NCBI GenBank assembly: GCA_964371035.1
Contig: CAYJLG010000013.1
Span: forward strand, 1 to 64,000
Origin: UBA1535 sp964371035
GTDB taxonomy: Bacteria > Bacillota > Clostridia > Tissierellales > Sedimentibacteraceae
DNA: 64,000 nt
Reading direction: 5' to 3'
The notes beneath the pieces were generated by a model that was given only the letters and a program-made list of their open reading frames with translations, was not told where the DNA came from and did not search any database. Shown here piece by piece: positions 7,783-17,150 of this stretch. Numbering within the stretch: the first letter of the stretch is position 1; the number at the start of each line of letters is the position of its first letter. The position numbers and the translations under genes are program-made.

Positions 7783-8913
7783 TTATAATCTGTCAATTTT
7801 ATTTTTTAACGTATCAATCAATTCACGTTCACTAGCAATATCTCCAGTATATGGATAATTTTTTATAGCCTTTTCAAATTTTCCTAAAATCAAATTAGCT
7901 TCGACTTCATCTTTTTCATTAAGAAGTGCTAATGCATACTGATATCTTAAAACAGACAAATTTTTAGACATTGCTTTAACTATGCTTTTAAGATATTTGT
8001 CTTGCCATTTATCAATCCTATGGTCAACAATTCCTTCTTTGAGAAAACAACATGTTAAATCCATTTTTAAAATGGCTTTATACAAATCTAAAACAAAAAA
8101 TTCGTTTGTTATCAATATTTCTCCTAGCGACATTGCTTTTTCAAATTCGTGCATGTCCATAAATCTGTTACACTTAAAAACTTTTATCGTCGAGCAAAGC
8201 GCATTATTTTTTGACAATTCATCACTCACTTCAAAATATTCATCAGGCATATCCTTTAAACGTACTCCTTTAGACTGCAAAGTCATAATTTTCAATTGAA
8301 TCCACAGGCAACGTAAAATTTCTTTGTTTTTAGAACATTCTATTATATTAGCTCCATCATTTTGGATCCCACCTATTTTCATAGGAATAGCATTAGACAC
8401 ACCTAAAACAATACCCGTAAATGCAAAGAACATTAAAAGATATCTTAGTATAATATTGAATTCAAATGTAATCGCAAGAAAGATAGCAATTATTGCTGTA
8501 AACACATTAAGAAGATACCCTCCTGCATTATACATCTTAAATGGCATTTGTCCATCTATTAATTCAGGCGGATCCATTAAGCATTGTCCTCCGGTACCTG
8601 CCAATGAATACTGTTTAATCTTTAATTTTCCATCAATTTTTATTAACATTATACTCATTACTCTAAATGATACAAACTTGTATCCTGACAATAGTCCAAA
8701 AATTAAATGTCCACCTTCATGTATTATTATCTGCAAATAAAAAGATACAGTAAAAGCTACAAGCACCGCTAATAAAACAACTGATGTGCGATAATCTCCT
8801 ATTTCATCAAACCCAATAATTCTAATGAAATAATTCAAAGAAAAACCCATCAACAAAAATAAAAATATTGTAAAAATAAAAGGTAATTTGTCTTTTTTCT
8901 TTTTTTTGTTCAT
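7783..8913 (-). CDS. M50-family (site-2-protease-like) membrane metallopeptidase
   Basis: 376-residue integral membrane protein. A lysine-rich start is followed by TM helices at about 11-35 and 44-64; the zinc motif HEGGH is at 65-69 in the membrane, and the third ligand site NxxP...NDG is at 174-187 (NAIPMKIGG, NDGANI). These are the two signatures of M50 proteases that cut transmembrane substrates. Residues about 195-376 form a cytosolic, mostly helical region without a recognised domain. GGAGG 5 bases before the ATG. Stands alone, with no sigma/anti-sigma or peptide gene beside it, so the substrate is unknown. Confidence 0.8.
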   Translation of the reverse strand: MNKKKKKDKLPFIFTIFLFLLMGFSLNYFIRIIGFDEIGDYRTSVVLLAVLVAFTVSFYLQIIIHEGGHLIFGLLSGYKFVSFRVMSIMLIKIDGKLKIKQYSLAGTGGQCLMDPPELIDGQMPFKMYNAGGYLLNVFTAIIAIFLAITFEFNIILRYLLMFFAFTGIVLGVSNAIPMKIGGIQNDGANIIECSKNKEILRCLWIQLKIMTLQSKGVRLKDMPDEYFEVSDELSKNNALCSTIKVFKCNRFMDMHEFEKAMSLGEILITNEFFVLDLYKAILKMDLTCCFLKEGIVDHRIDKWQDKYLKSIVKAMSKNLSVLRYQYALALLNEKDEVEANLILGKFEKAIKNYPYTGDIASERELIDTLKNKIDRL

Positions 8914-8953
8914 TTACGCCTCCAAATATAGTAATTTGTTAAAAATCAAATTG

Positions 8954-8982
8954 ATTATATACTATTTTAATAGCTATTTCAA
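8954..8982 (-). promoter_or_regulatory. Promoter of the M50 peptidase gene
   Basis: TTGAAA-N17-TATAAT on the minus strand, about 40 bases before the start codon. Confidence 0.7.
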
Positions 8983-9010
8983 TATAATTGTAAAATTATA
9001 TACATTTCTC

Positions 9011-9039
9011 TTGACTATACAATTTCAATATTGTTTAAT
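9011..9039 (+). promoter_or_regulatory. Promoter of the DUF1624 gene
   Basis: TTGACT-N17-TTTAAT, ending 45 bases before the ATG at 9085. Confidence 0.6.
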
Positions 9040-9084
9040 TGATTATAGAATATGTAAATTATCACCTAAGAAAAGAGAATTAAT

Positions 9085-9828
9085 ATGACTACTAAAAACA
9101 TAAAAGAAAAATACCACATGATTGATACTATTCGAGCCATAGCAATAATAAACATGGTTCTTTTTCATTTTTTTTATAGCTATTATGAGATGTATGCTCA
9201 CTCGCCTGGGTGGCGCAATAATTTTGAGATTGTAATTTGGCAAAGATTTATTTGCATAACATTTATTTTAATATCAGGTTTTTCTTTTCATTTTAGCAGA
9301 AATCCGCTTAAAAGAGGTGTTATCATTAATGTTTGGGGATTATTGATTACAATGATAACTTCTGTTGTAGTGCCTTCTTTTGCTATTTGGTTTGGCATAC
9401 TCAATTTTATGGGTTGCGCGATGATTATTTTAACTGTATTAAACAAATACATTAAAGCCATCAATGCATATTTAGGAGTTTTTTTCTCCTTATTGCTTTT
9501 TTTGATATTTTACAATGTTTCAGATGGATTTATCAACCTTTTTTTCATAAAAATTAATCTGCCTGATTTCTTGTATTCATTAATTCTAACACCATTTGGA
9601 TTTCCATTTAGCGGTTTTTCTTCTAGTGACTATTTCCCAATATTCCCTTGGATTTTTATGTTTTTCACAGGATATTTTTTGTATTTCATCTTAATGTCAT
9701 CTGAAAATTGCAAAATAATTTTGTGTAAAAAAACACCTATACTTTCTTATATCGGTACAAAAAGTTTATTTATTTATCTAACTCATCAACCAGTAGCTAT
9801 AGCAATATGCGAATTGTTTTTTAGTTAA
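9085..9828 (+). CDS. DUF1624 / heparan-alpha-glucosaminide N-acetyltransferase-like membrane protein
   Basis: 247-residue polytopic membrane protein with about seven TM segments. The N-terminus IDTIRAIAIINMVLFHFFY followed by W..R..FI..SGFS is the acyltransferase-like pattern of DUF1624 proteins, whose eukaryotic relative transfers acetyl groups across the lysosomal membrane. The C-terminus YIGTKSLFIYLTHQPV fits the same family. The bacterial substrate is unknown. Transcribed divergently from the M50 peptidase gene; weak AGAG ribosome site. Confidence 0.75.
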   Translation: MTTKNIKEKYHMIDTIRAIAIINMVLFHFFYSYYEMYAHSPGWRNNFEIVIWQRFICITFILISGFSFHFSRNPLKRGVIINVWGLLITMITSVVVPSFAIWFGILNFMGCAMIILTVLNKYIKAINAYLGVFFSLLLFLIFYNVSDGFINLFFIKINLPDFLYSLILTPFGFPFSGFSSSDYFPIFPWIFMFFTGYFLYFILMSSENCKIILCKKTPILSYIGTKSLFIYLTHQPVAIAICELFFS

Positions 9829-9854
9829 TTTCTTTGTTTTAATGCTACTTTTAT

Positions 9855-9883
9855 TTGACTATAACTATTAAATGTGCTAGAAT
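9855..9883 (+). promoter_or_regulatory. Promoter of the first MATE gene
   Basis: TTGACT-N17-TAGAAT with extended -10 TG. The transcript would begin near 9890. A perfect AGGAGG at 9916-9921 lies 36 bases before the ORF start, separated by a small hairpin (AAATC/GATTT). Confidence 0.65.
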
Positions 9884-9957
9884 TCTACAGTGTATTTCAA
9901 ACATAATAAAAAAACAGGAGGATGCTTTAAATCGAATAGATTTTTAGATTATAAATT

Positions 9958-11298
9958 ATGAGTACAGAAAAAAAATTAGGCACATACCCTATTCCAAAGC
10001 TTATGCTAGAATTATCAATCCCGATGATAATAGCGCAATTCATCAATGTCTTATATAACCTTGTTGATAGAATGTATATTGGTAGAATAAGTGCATCGGC
10101 TCTAACTGGCCTAGGATTATGCTTTCCAATAATAATGATAGTATCTGCATTTAGCTCTTTTGCAGGTACAGGTGGTGCACCATTAGCTGCCATAGAACTT
10201 GGAAAGGGTGACAAGAAAAATGCTGAAAAAATATTAGGAAATGCCATTATTTTAATAGTTTTTTTCAGTATATCTCTCACTATACTATTTACTATATTCC
10301 AAGAACCTTTATTACGCCTTTTTGGAGCAAGTGATGCTACAATATCTTATGCAATGGAATATCTTTCAGTTTATCTCTTAGGCACAGTCTTTGTTCAAGT
10401 ATCTTTAGGTCTAAATCCTTATATCACATGTCAAGGCCAATCGAGAGTTGCAATGGTATCTGTAGTATTAGGTGCCGTAACAAACATAATATTAGATCCT
10501 ATATTTATATTTTGGCTTGATATGGGTGTTAGAGGTGCTGCTCTAGCAACTATTTTAAGTCAAGCACTAAGTGCAATTTGGATTTTAAAATTTTTAACTT
10601 CACACAATAGTACATTAAGAATCACTAGAAACATAATTAAACCTGATTTCAAAATCTTCAAAAAAATAAGTTCCTTAGGAGTTTCTCCCTTTATAATGCA
10701 ATCTACTGAAAGCTTAGTTAATATCACGTTTACAAGTCAACTAGCCTTGTATGGCGGAGATTTATATGTCGGATCTATTACTATTGTTTCAAGTATAATG
10801 CAATTATTTGTCATACCTATTTCAGGATTTACTAACGGTGTTCAACCAATAATCAGCTATAATTATGGTGCTAAAAACTTAGATAGAGTTAGATCAACTA
10901 TCAGATATATGCTAAAGATAACATGCACAGTTGGGTTATTAGTTACATCATTTATTATATGGCAGCCTGCTCTATTTGCCTCGTTGTTTACAAATGATGT
11001 AGCGTTAATAGAAATCGTCAAAGACGTATTACCCATTTACATAGCTGGAATGATGATTTTTGGTGTTCAAATGACAGCTCAAAGCACTTTCGTTGGCATA
11101 GGCTTTGCGAAAATATCTTTATTTATAGCTTGTTTAAGAAAACTAATACTTTTAATTCCTCTAATTTTCTTATTTTCAAGGTTGTTTGGTTTGATGGGAA
11201 TTTATTATGCAGAACCTGTAGCAGATTCAATATCAGCTATTACTGCTGGATGCTTCCTATGTTTTGTTTATAATAAACATTTAAAGCAAGATTTATAA
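9958..11298 (+). CDS. MATE family Na+/H+-coupled multidrug exporter
   Basis: 446 residues, twelve predicted TM helices in two six-helix halves. The N-terminus KLGTYPIPKLMLELSIPMIIAQ and LYNLVDRMYIGRI, and the second-half QSTESLVNITFTSQLALYGGD and GFTNGVQPIISYNYGAK, are typical of the DinF/NorM-like MATE group of Firmicutes. Substrate cannot be deduced. The ATG has no adjacent ribosome site; an in-frame stop just upstream rules out an earlier start. Confidence 0.88.
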   Translation: MSTEKKLGTYPIPKLMLELSIPMIIAQFINVLYNLVDRMYIGRISASALTGLGLCFPIIMIVSAFSSFAGTGGAPLAAIELGKGDKKNAEKILGNAIILIVFFSISLTILFTIFQEPLLRLFGASDATISYAMEYLSVYLLGTVFVQVSLGLNPYITCQGQSRVAMVSVVLGAVTNIILDPIFIFWLDMGVRGAALATILSQALSAIWILKFLTSHNSTLRITRNIIKPDFKIFKKISSLGVSPFIMQSTESLVNITFTSQLALYGGDLYVGSITIVSSIMQLFVIPISGFTNGVQPIISYNYGAKNLDRVRSTIRYMLKITCTVGLLVTSFIIWQPALFASLFTNDVALIEIVKDVLPIYIAGMMIFGVQMTAQSTFVGIGFAKISLFIACLRKLILLIPLIFLFSRLFGLMGIYYAEPVADSISAITAGCFLCFVYNKHLKQDL

Positions 11299-11335
11299 AA
11301 GTAACAGCCTAACATGTTAAATTCTGCTTGACTTC

Positions 11336-11380
11336 AAAGCACTAAAATATGTCATACGATATATTTAGTGCTTTTATTTT
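11336..11380 (+). terminator. Terminator of the MATE gene
   Basis: AAAGCACTAAA stem pairing with TTTAGTGCTTT through a 15-17 base loop, followed by TTTTATTTT. Confidence 0.8.
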
Positions 11381-11392
11381 ACATTTTTTTCA

Positions 11393-11429
11393 ATAAAAAA
11401 ACGAACAATACGTAATATATTGTCCGTTT
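11393..11429 (-). terminator. Terminator of the stn-flavodoxin operon
   Basis: Minus strand AAACGGACAATA pairs with TATTGTTCGTTT (one wobble), 7-base loop, then a T-run. Confidence 0.8.
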
Positions 11430-11463
11430 AGTTTTACATAAACACTAAATTAAGTGTTCGCAA

Positions 11464-11856
11464 TTATAATAATTCTTTAGGGGTTTCTATTTCTTTTCCA
11501 ACAAGATCATAAATCGCTTTAAAGCCATCTCTATCTTTTAGGTTATTTATAAAAGAAGTTGGAACGGCAATTATTCGGTTTCTACCAAATTTGTTTGAAA
11601 AAGTTAAAGCAGCAGGTGGCATTAATGCCGCCCAAACAGGGAATACAAGGACTATATCTTCGTTATCAACAGGTTTTGCATGTGAGATTGGAACTTCAGT
11701 TTTTTTGTTAGCCATATAACCAGCTTTTACATATTTTACTGCTCCACCCCAGTCTATATTGTCATCGATTTTATTAACTTTAACATTGTTTGCTTTTGCA
11801 ATCTCATTAGCTATTTTCTCACTTCTGCCAGTTCTTGAAAAATAAAATACTTGCAT
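11464..11856 (-). CDS. Small flavodoxin
   Basis: 130-residue flavodoxin-fold protein. The N-terminal strand and phosphate loop VFYFSRTGRSEKIA (SRTGRS at 7-12) binds FMN; a central strand DIVLVFPVWAALMPPAA carries the usual aromatic residue near the isoalloxazine. A one-electron carrier replacing ferredoxin, or a small flavodoxin-like reductase, is likely. AGGAGG lies 6 bases before the ATG at 11856; the longer frame starts before the ribosome site. It follows the stnC-like gene by 26 bp without a terminator, so it probably belongs to that operon and may be an electron partner. Confidence 0.8.
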   Translation of the reverse strand: MQVFYFSRTGRSEKIANEIAKANNVKVNKIDDNIDWGGAVKYVKAGYMANKKTEVPISHAKPVDNEDIVLVFPVWAALMPPAALTFSNKFGRNRIIAVPTSFINNLKDRDGFKAIYDLVGKEIETPKELL

Positions 11857-11882
11857 ATAAAACCTCCTAAATAGTATCAAAA

Positions 11883-14800
11883 TTATTTACAAATCGCTTC
11901 GCTTACTTTTTTGCTAATCGAATTCATAATTGCATCTGTATTGCAATGAGTTTCTATCATCTTGCCATCTTGAACAGCTATATAATTAGGATTGATCGGA
12001 GATAACACTCCTCCTAATACTTCACCTATTTCAGCATGTCTATAGTTAGATAATGTTCTATCCATTTCAACAGATATATCTCTCATGCTTTCAAAACCAA
12101 AGTCAATCTCAAATATTTGAGCAAGCTTAGTAGCTATTTCCCAATTTTCAAGCATTATTGCGGTATTAAGGGCACTATAAACTCTTTGTAATCTTCTTTC
12201 TGTATTAGTATATGTACCATCTGCACTTACATAATCTGTTCCTGGTATTACTACATCTGCTTTTTTAGCTGTTTCAGTCATAAATACATCACTTACTGCC
12301 AAAAATTCAAGTCCACTTAAATCAGCACACACATCTTCGCCAAATACTATTAGAGCTTTTACGCCTTCTAATACCTCTTTGCCTGCAGTAATTCCAAGAT
12401 CTATTATGCCTTGAGAGTTATTTTTTGATTTAACTTGCAATATACCATTTCGTGGTTTTCCTATATGTCCTGTCATCAGCGCGATATTAGAAATCATAAT
12501 CGCTGTATCTATAGACACTGCATTTTGTTGATATACTGTCATAGCAGTTTTAGCATTTGCGTACAATTCAGCTACTTCTTTTATATCTTCACTTGCTGTT
12601 ACGCCTTTTATAGATGCAATAAATTCTTCATATCCGTCAAATACTTTATTATTTCCCAAAGCATTTATAGCTTCAGCCATAGATTTAAGAATCTTCACAT
12701 CATCTTCAGCATTAATAATTTTATATGCGAAACTCAACTGTGCTTCTGCTCCTACTGGATTAATAAACACAACTTTAGCTCCATTTTTAGCAGCTTGTCT
12801 TAGCTTAAGCGTAATAACAGGATTTAGCTTAGTATCAAAACCTACAGCTACTACAACATCAGTAGATAAAAGTTCTTCTATAGTATTTGGTGATGCATTT
12901 AAACCTAATACTTTTTCCAAACCGCTTTCTTTGTTATTGAAACATAAAGTTTTAGCACCAATTGAATCTGCAAATTTCTTAATTACATATGCCTCTTCGT
13001 TTGTATATCTATCAGAAATAGATACTGCAACAGAATCTTTTCCATATTTTGTAGCAATAGATTCTGCTTTTTTAGCTACTGTTAGTAATGCATCATAATA
13101 ATTAACTATTACAAGCTCATCACCATCTTTAATCATTGGCAATGTAAGTCTCTCGCCTAATGCATCAACATCACATCCAAATTTACCTTTTCCGCAGGCT
13201 AAACCTTTGTTAACTATACCTTCCATATCTGGATTAGCTTTAATTACTAGTCCACCATGTGTTTCAATATCTAATGAACAGCCTACTGAACAGTAAGAAC
13301 ACACAGTATTAGTAATATCAGTATTAAGCGGAATAGATTTCTTTGCTAAAACTCTTTCTTGTAAAGCACCAGTTGGACAAACACTTACACATTGCCCACA
13401 AGAAACGCATCCTGCTTCTTTTAAAGATTTACCCATAGTAGGTAAGACAACAGTGTCAAATCCTCTATTTACTAGTCCTAACGCTCCTGCTCCAACAAGT
13501 TCTTCACAAACTCTTACACAAAGTCCACATAAAATACATTTGTTTGGATCTCTTAAGATGAATGGATGGTCATCTTCAAACTCAGTAGTGTTAATGTCAC
13601 CTTTAAATCTATCAGGCTTAACATCATATTGATTTGCATATTTGATTAATTTGCATTCAAAGAAGTCATGGCAACCGCACTCTAAACATCTGTTTGCTTC
13701 TTCAATAGCATCTTCTTCAGTATATCCAAACACAACTTCTGTAAAATTATCTTTTCTTTCTTCTGGAGTTAAATGTTCCATTTTAGGTCTACATTGTCTT
13801 TCTCTATCTTCGAAAGTTTTTTCTGTAATATCGTCTCTCTCAACTACATAAGGCGCTTCAAATTTTATAGATTCACCTTCTAAATATGAATCTACTATAT
13901 AAGACATCTTCTTGGCATCTGCTATTGCTTCGATAGCTATTGAGATCTTGTCATTTCCACAGTCTCCACCTGCAAATACACCTGGAAGATTAGTCATAAA
14001 TGTGTCTTTGTCATATACTATGCCTTGTTTTCTAGTCTTATCTAATGAATCAAATCCTACAGGATCTACAGCTTGACCTATAGCAAGTATCACAGTATCC
14101 ATCTCTAAAGTTTCAGTCTTTCCTTCTATTGGTCTTGGAGATCTTCTGCCCGAAGCATCTGGTTCACCTAGTTCCATAACTTGAAGAATAATTTTGCAAA
14201 CTTTTCCATTTTCATCTTTTACAATTTCAATAGGATTAGTAAGAGTCTTAAAGATTACGCCTTCTTCATCAGCTTCAATAATTTCTATTTGTTCAGCTGG
14301 CATTTCATCTTTTGTACGTCTATAAACATTGTATACGTTCTTAGCGCCAAGTCTAACAGCTGTTCTACACGCATCCATCGCAGTGTTACCTCCGCCAACT
14401 ATACAAACATTATCGCCTAATTTTATTTCTTCATTTCTGACTACTTTTCTTAAAAAGTCAATTCCACCGATTACGCCTTCAGCATCTTCGCCTTTACAAC
14501 CAACTCCTGTAGACACCCAAGCTCCGATACATACAACTACAGCGTCATTGTCAGTCTTGATTTTTTCAAAACTTATATCTGTCCCTATTTTAGTGTTGTT
14601 AACAATTTTAACTCCCATTTTTTCAATTCTTAGCACTTCTTCATCAATAACAGCTTTTGGAAGTCTATATTCAGGAATCCCATATCTTAGCATTCCACCA
14701 AGTTTTGGCATAGCCTCATATATTGTAATTTCATGTCCTAATTGTCTTAAGAAGTATGCTGCTGACAGTCCTAATGGTCCACCACCAATTACTGCTACTT

Positions 14801-15386
14801 TTTTTCCTGATTCAGGTGCTATTTCAGGCATGAATGGATCTTCTTCGCCCGCCATTTCATTATCAGAAACAAATCTTTTTAACCATTGTATAGAAACTGG
14901 TTCATCTATTAATTTTCTTCTACACGCATCTTCACATGGATGAGGACAAACTCTACCAATAGATCCAGGTAATGGAATCTTTGATTTTATCAATTCAATT
15001 GCTTCATCCATTTGACCATTTGCTATTAATCCTACATATCCTTGGCAATCAGTTTGCGCAGGGCACGCTAGTACACAAGGTGGTCTACAATCTCCTACGT
15101 GATTTGACAATAGTAGTTCTAAATTTGTTTTTCTAGTTTCTGTTACTTTTTCAGTATTTGTTTTAATCACCATATTTGATGCTATTTCAGTGGCACACGC
15201 CTTTACTAGTTTAGGATTTCCATCAACTTCACAAACGCAAAGTCCACAAGATCCATAGATCTCAGTTCTTTCATCGTAGCAAAGAGTAGGAATATATATA
15301 TCATTCTCTGAAGCAACTTCAAGAATAGTTTGACCTGGCATGCCTAAAACTTCTTTTCCGTCTATGTTTAATCTAAATTTCTTCAT
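11883..15386 (-). CDS. StnC-like oxidoreductase: NuoG-type 2Fe-2S, GltD/NfnB-type flavin and FdhA-like domains
   Basis: 1167-residue fusion. Order: plant-type 2Fe-2S domain (Cys36, 47, 50, 64); GltD/NfnB-type 4Fe-4S region (Cys100-114, 147-155); FAD-binding GGGPLG at 201-206 and NAD(P)H-binding GGGNTA at 331-336; two ferredoxin-type clusters (617-627, 660-670); then an FdhA/NuoG-like domain with Cys696, 699, 703, 731. The Mo/W ligand segment of formate dehydrogenases (the Cys/Sec-His-Ser region) is missing near residue 800, so it is not a formate dehydrogenase. With the NuoE- and NuoF-like genes upstream this matches the Sporomusa-type electron-bifurcating transhydrogenase StnABC, which couples NADH and ferredoxin to NADPH. 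AAGG and GAGGAG precede the ATG. Confidence 0.78.
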   Translation of the reverse strand: MKKFRLNIDGKEVLGMPGQTILEVASENDIYIPTLCYDERTEIYGSCGLCVCEVDGNPKLVKACATEIASNMVIKTNTEKVTETRKTNLELLLSNHVGDCRPPCVLACPAQTDCQGYVGLIANGQMDEAIELIKSKIPLPGSIGRVCPHPCEDACRRKLIDEPVSIQWLKRFVSDNEMAGEEDPFMPEIAPESGKKVAVIGGGPLGLSAAYFLRQLGHEITIYEAMPKLGGMLRYGIPEYRLPKAVIDEEVLRIEKMGVKIVNNTKIGTDISFEKIKTDNDAVVVCIGAWVSTGVGCKGEDAEGVIGGIDFLRKVVRNEEIKLGDNVCIVGGGNTAMDACRTAVRLGAKNVYNVYRRTKDEMPAEQIEIIEADEEGVIFKTLTNPIEIVKDENGKVCKIILQVMELGEPDASGRRSPRPIEGKTETLEMDTVILAIGQAVDPVGFDSLDKTRKQGIVYDKDTFMTNLPGVFAGGDCGNDKISIAIEAIADAKKMSYIVDSYLEGESIKFEAPYVVERDDITEKTFEDRERQCRPKMEHLTPEERKDNFTEVVFGYTEEDAIEEANRCLECGCHDFFECKLIKYANQYDVKPDRFKGDINTTEFEDDHPFILRDPNKCILCGLCVRVCEELVGAGALGLVNRGFDTVVLPTMGKSLKEAGCVSCGQCVSVCPTGALQERVLAKKSIPLNTDITNTVCSYCSVGCSLDIETHGGLVIKANPDMEGIVNKGLACGKGKFGCDVDALGERLTLPMIKDGDELVIVNYYDALLTVAKKAESIATKYGKDSVAVSISDRYTNEEAYVIKKFADSIGAKTLCFNNKESGLEKVLGLNASPNTIEELLSTDVVVAVGFDTKLNPVITLKLRQAAKNGAKVVFINPVGAEAQLSFAYKIINAEDDVKILKSMAEAINALGNNKVFDGYEEFIASIKGVTASEDIKEVAELYANAKTAMTVYQQNAVSIDTAIMISNIALMTGHIGKPRNGILQVKSKNNSQGIIDLGITAGKEVLEGVKALIVFGEDVCADLSGLEFLAVSDVFMTETAKKADVVIPGTDYVSADGTYTNTERRLQRVYSALNTAIMLENWEIATKLAQIFEIDFGFESMRDISVEMDRTLSNYRHAEIGEVLGGVLSPINPNYIAVQDGKMIETHCNTDAIMNSISKKVSEAICK

Positions 15387-15399
15387 TTTCCTTGCTCCT

Positions 15400-17148
15400 C
15401 TACTTTATTTCAACCGCTTTAAATTTACAAACTTCAGCACATTTTCCGCATTTTATACACTTTTCTTTATCTATAACGTGTTTATTTTTCACACTTCCTG
15501 TGATTGCATCAACAGGACATTTCTTCGAACAAAGAGTACATCCAACGCAAGCATCTGTGATTTCAAATTCTAATAGCTCTTTACAAGCTTTTGCAGTGCA
15601 TTTTTTGTTATAAATGTGGTCTTCATATTCATTTCTAAAATATTTCAATGTAGTAAGAACAGGGTTTGGAGCAGTCTGGCCCAATGCGCAAAGAGATCCT
15701 GCCATTATTTTATGTGACAATTCTTCTAAAAGTTCAATATCTCCGTCTTTGCCTTCTCCACTTACGATTCTTTCAAGAATTTCAAGCATCCTCTTAGTTC
15801 CGATTCGACAATAATTACATTTTCCACAAGATTCTTTTTTAGTAAACTCTAAGAAATATCTTGCCATGTCAACCATACAAGTAGTTTCGTCCATAACTAT
15901 CATACCACCAGAACCAACTATAGCGCCTGTTTTATTAATATTTTCATAATCAACAGGAGTATCTATAAGTTCTAAAGGTATACATCCACCTGACGGGCCA
16001 CCCATTTGAACAGCTTTAAACTGCTTATCATTTTTGATTCCGTCACCAATTCCGTAGATAACTTCTCTAAGGCTAAGTCCCATAGGAACTTCAACTAATC
16101 CGCCTTTTTTAATCTTTCCTGCAAGAGCAAAAACTTTAGTTCCTTTACTCTTTTCAGTTCCCATGCTACCAAAAGCAGCACCACCATTAGCTATTATCCA
16201 TGCAACATTTGCAAAAGTCTCAACATTGTTGATATTACTTGGTTTTTGCCAATATCCTTTTTGTGCTGGGAAAGGAGGTTTAAGTCTCGGCATCCCTCTT
16301 TCACCTTCTAAGGATGCTATAAGAGCCGTTTCTTCTCCACATACGAAAGCTCCTGCTCCCGCTTTTATTCTTATATCAAAGTTAAAATCTGTACCAAATA
16401 GGTTTTTACCCAAAAATCCTTTTTCTCTTGCTTGATCAAGAGCTATGATAAGTCTGTCTATAGCCAACGGATACTCAGCACGAACATATATTATACCTTC
16501 AATCGCACCCATAGCATAGCCACCTATAATCATTCCTTCTATCAAAGAATGAGGGTCTCCTTCAAGTACACTTCTATCCATGAATGCACCAGGATCTCCT
16601 TCATCGGCATTACAAATCATATATTTTTCTTTTCCAGGACTCTGTTTAGCTGCATTCCACTTAAACCATGTAGGGAATCCAGCACCACCTCTACCTCTAA
16701 GACCTGAAACTTTTATTTCTTCGATTACTTCATCTTGAGTCATAGAAGTTACAGCTTTTTTAGTAGCTTCATATCCGCCTACTGCAATATATTCCTCGAT
16801 TTTTTCAGGATTTATAAGTCCACAATTTCTTAAAACTACTCTCATCTGTCCATCAACAAATTTTTTGTCTATTTCTTCGATAGTATATTTTTCTACTGCT
16901 GTTTTATTAATTAAATGCTCTTTAACAATTTCTTCAACTTTATCAGGCTGAACTTGCACGTATCTAACCATGTTTTGTTCATCATCATAAATATCAACAA
17001 TCGGTTCTAAGTAACAAATACCAACACAACCAGTAGTATCTACAGTAATGTCTAACTTGTTTTCACCGATTAGTCTCACAAATTCATCAGCTGTTTTCTT
17101 CGCACCTGTCGCGATACCACAACTGCCTTGTCCTACAACAACTTTCAT
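15400..17148 (-). CDS. NuoF-like NADH/flavin subunit (StnB/HndC-like)
   Basis: 582 residues. Domains: an N-terminal thioredoxin-like 2Fe-2S region (Cys10, Cys41, Cys45), the FMN/NADH-binding core with GLRGRGGAGFPT at 149-160 and NADEGDPGAFMDR, the 4Fe-4S motif ESCGKCNYCRIGT, and a C-terminal 2x4Fe-4S ferredoxin (CVGCTLCSKKCP and CIKCGKCAEVC). This layout is shared by HydB, HndC and StnB subunits that oxidise or reduce NADH and are the bifurcating flavin site. Two bp after stnA-like stop and 13 bp before the stnC-like gene. Confidence 0.9.
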   Translation of the reverse strand: MKVVVGQGSCGIATGAKKTADEFVRLIGENKLDITVDTTGCVGICYLEPIVDIYDDEQNMVRYVQVQPDKVEEIVKEHLINKTAVEKYTIEEIDKKFVDGQMRVVLRNCGLINPEKIEEYIAVGGYEATKKAVTSMTQDEVIEEIKVSGLRGRGGAGFPTWFKWNAAKQSPGKEKYMICNADEGDPGAFMDRSVLEGDPHSLIEGMIIGGYAMGAIEGIIYVRAEYPLAIDRLIIALDQAREKGFLGKNLFGTDFNFDIRIKAGAGAFVCGEETALIASLEGERGMPRLKPPFPAQKGYWQKPSNINNVETFANVAWIIANGGAAFGSMGTEKSKGTKVFALAGKIKKGGLVEVPMGLSLREVIYGIGDGIKNDKQFKAVQMGGPSGGCIPLELIDTPVDYENINKTGAIVGSGGMIVMDETTCMVDMARYFLEFTKKESCGKCNYCRIGTKRMLEILERIVSGEGKDGDIELLEELSHKIMAGSLCALGQTAPNPVLTTLKYFRNEYEDHIYNKKCTAKACKELLEFEITDACVGCTLCSKKCPVDAITGSVKNKHVIDKEKCIKCGKCAEVCKFKAVEIK

Positions 17149-17150
17149 AA

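Noticed and set aside
11883..15386. Formate dehydrogenase
   Set aside because: The Cys/Sec metal-ligand segment is missing and a GltD-type flavin domain is inserted.
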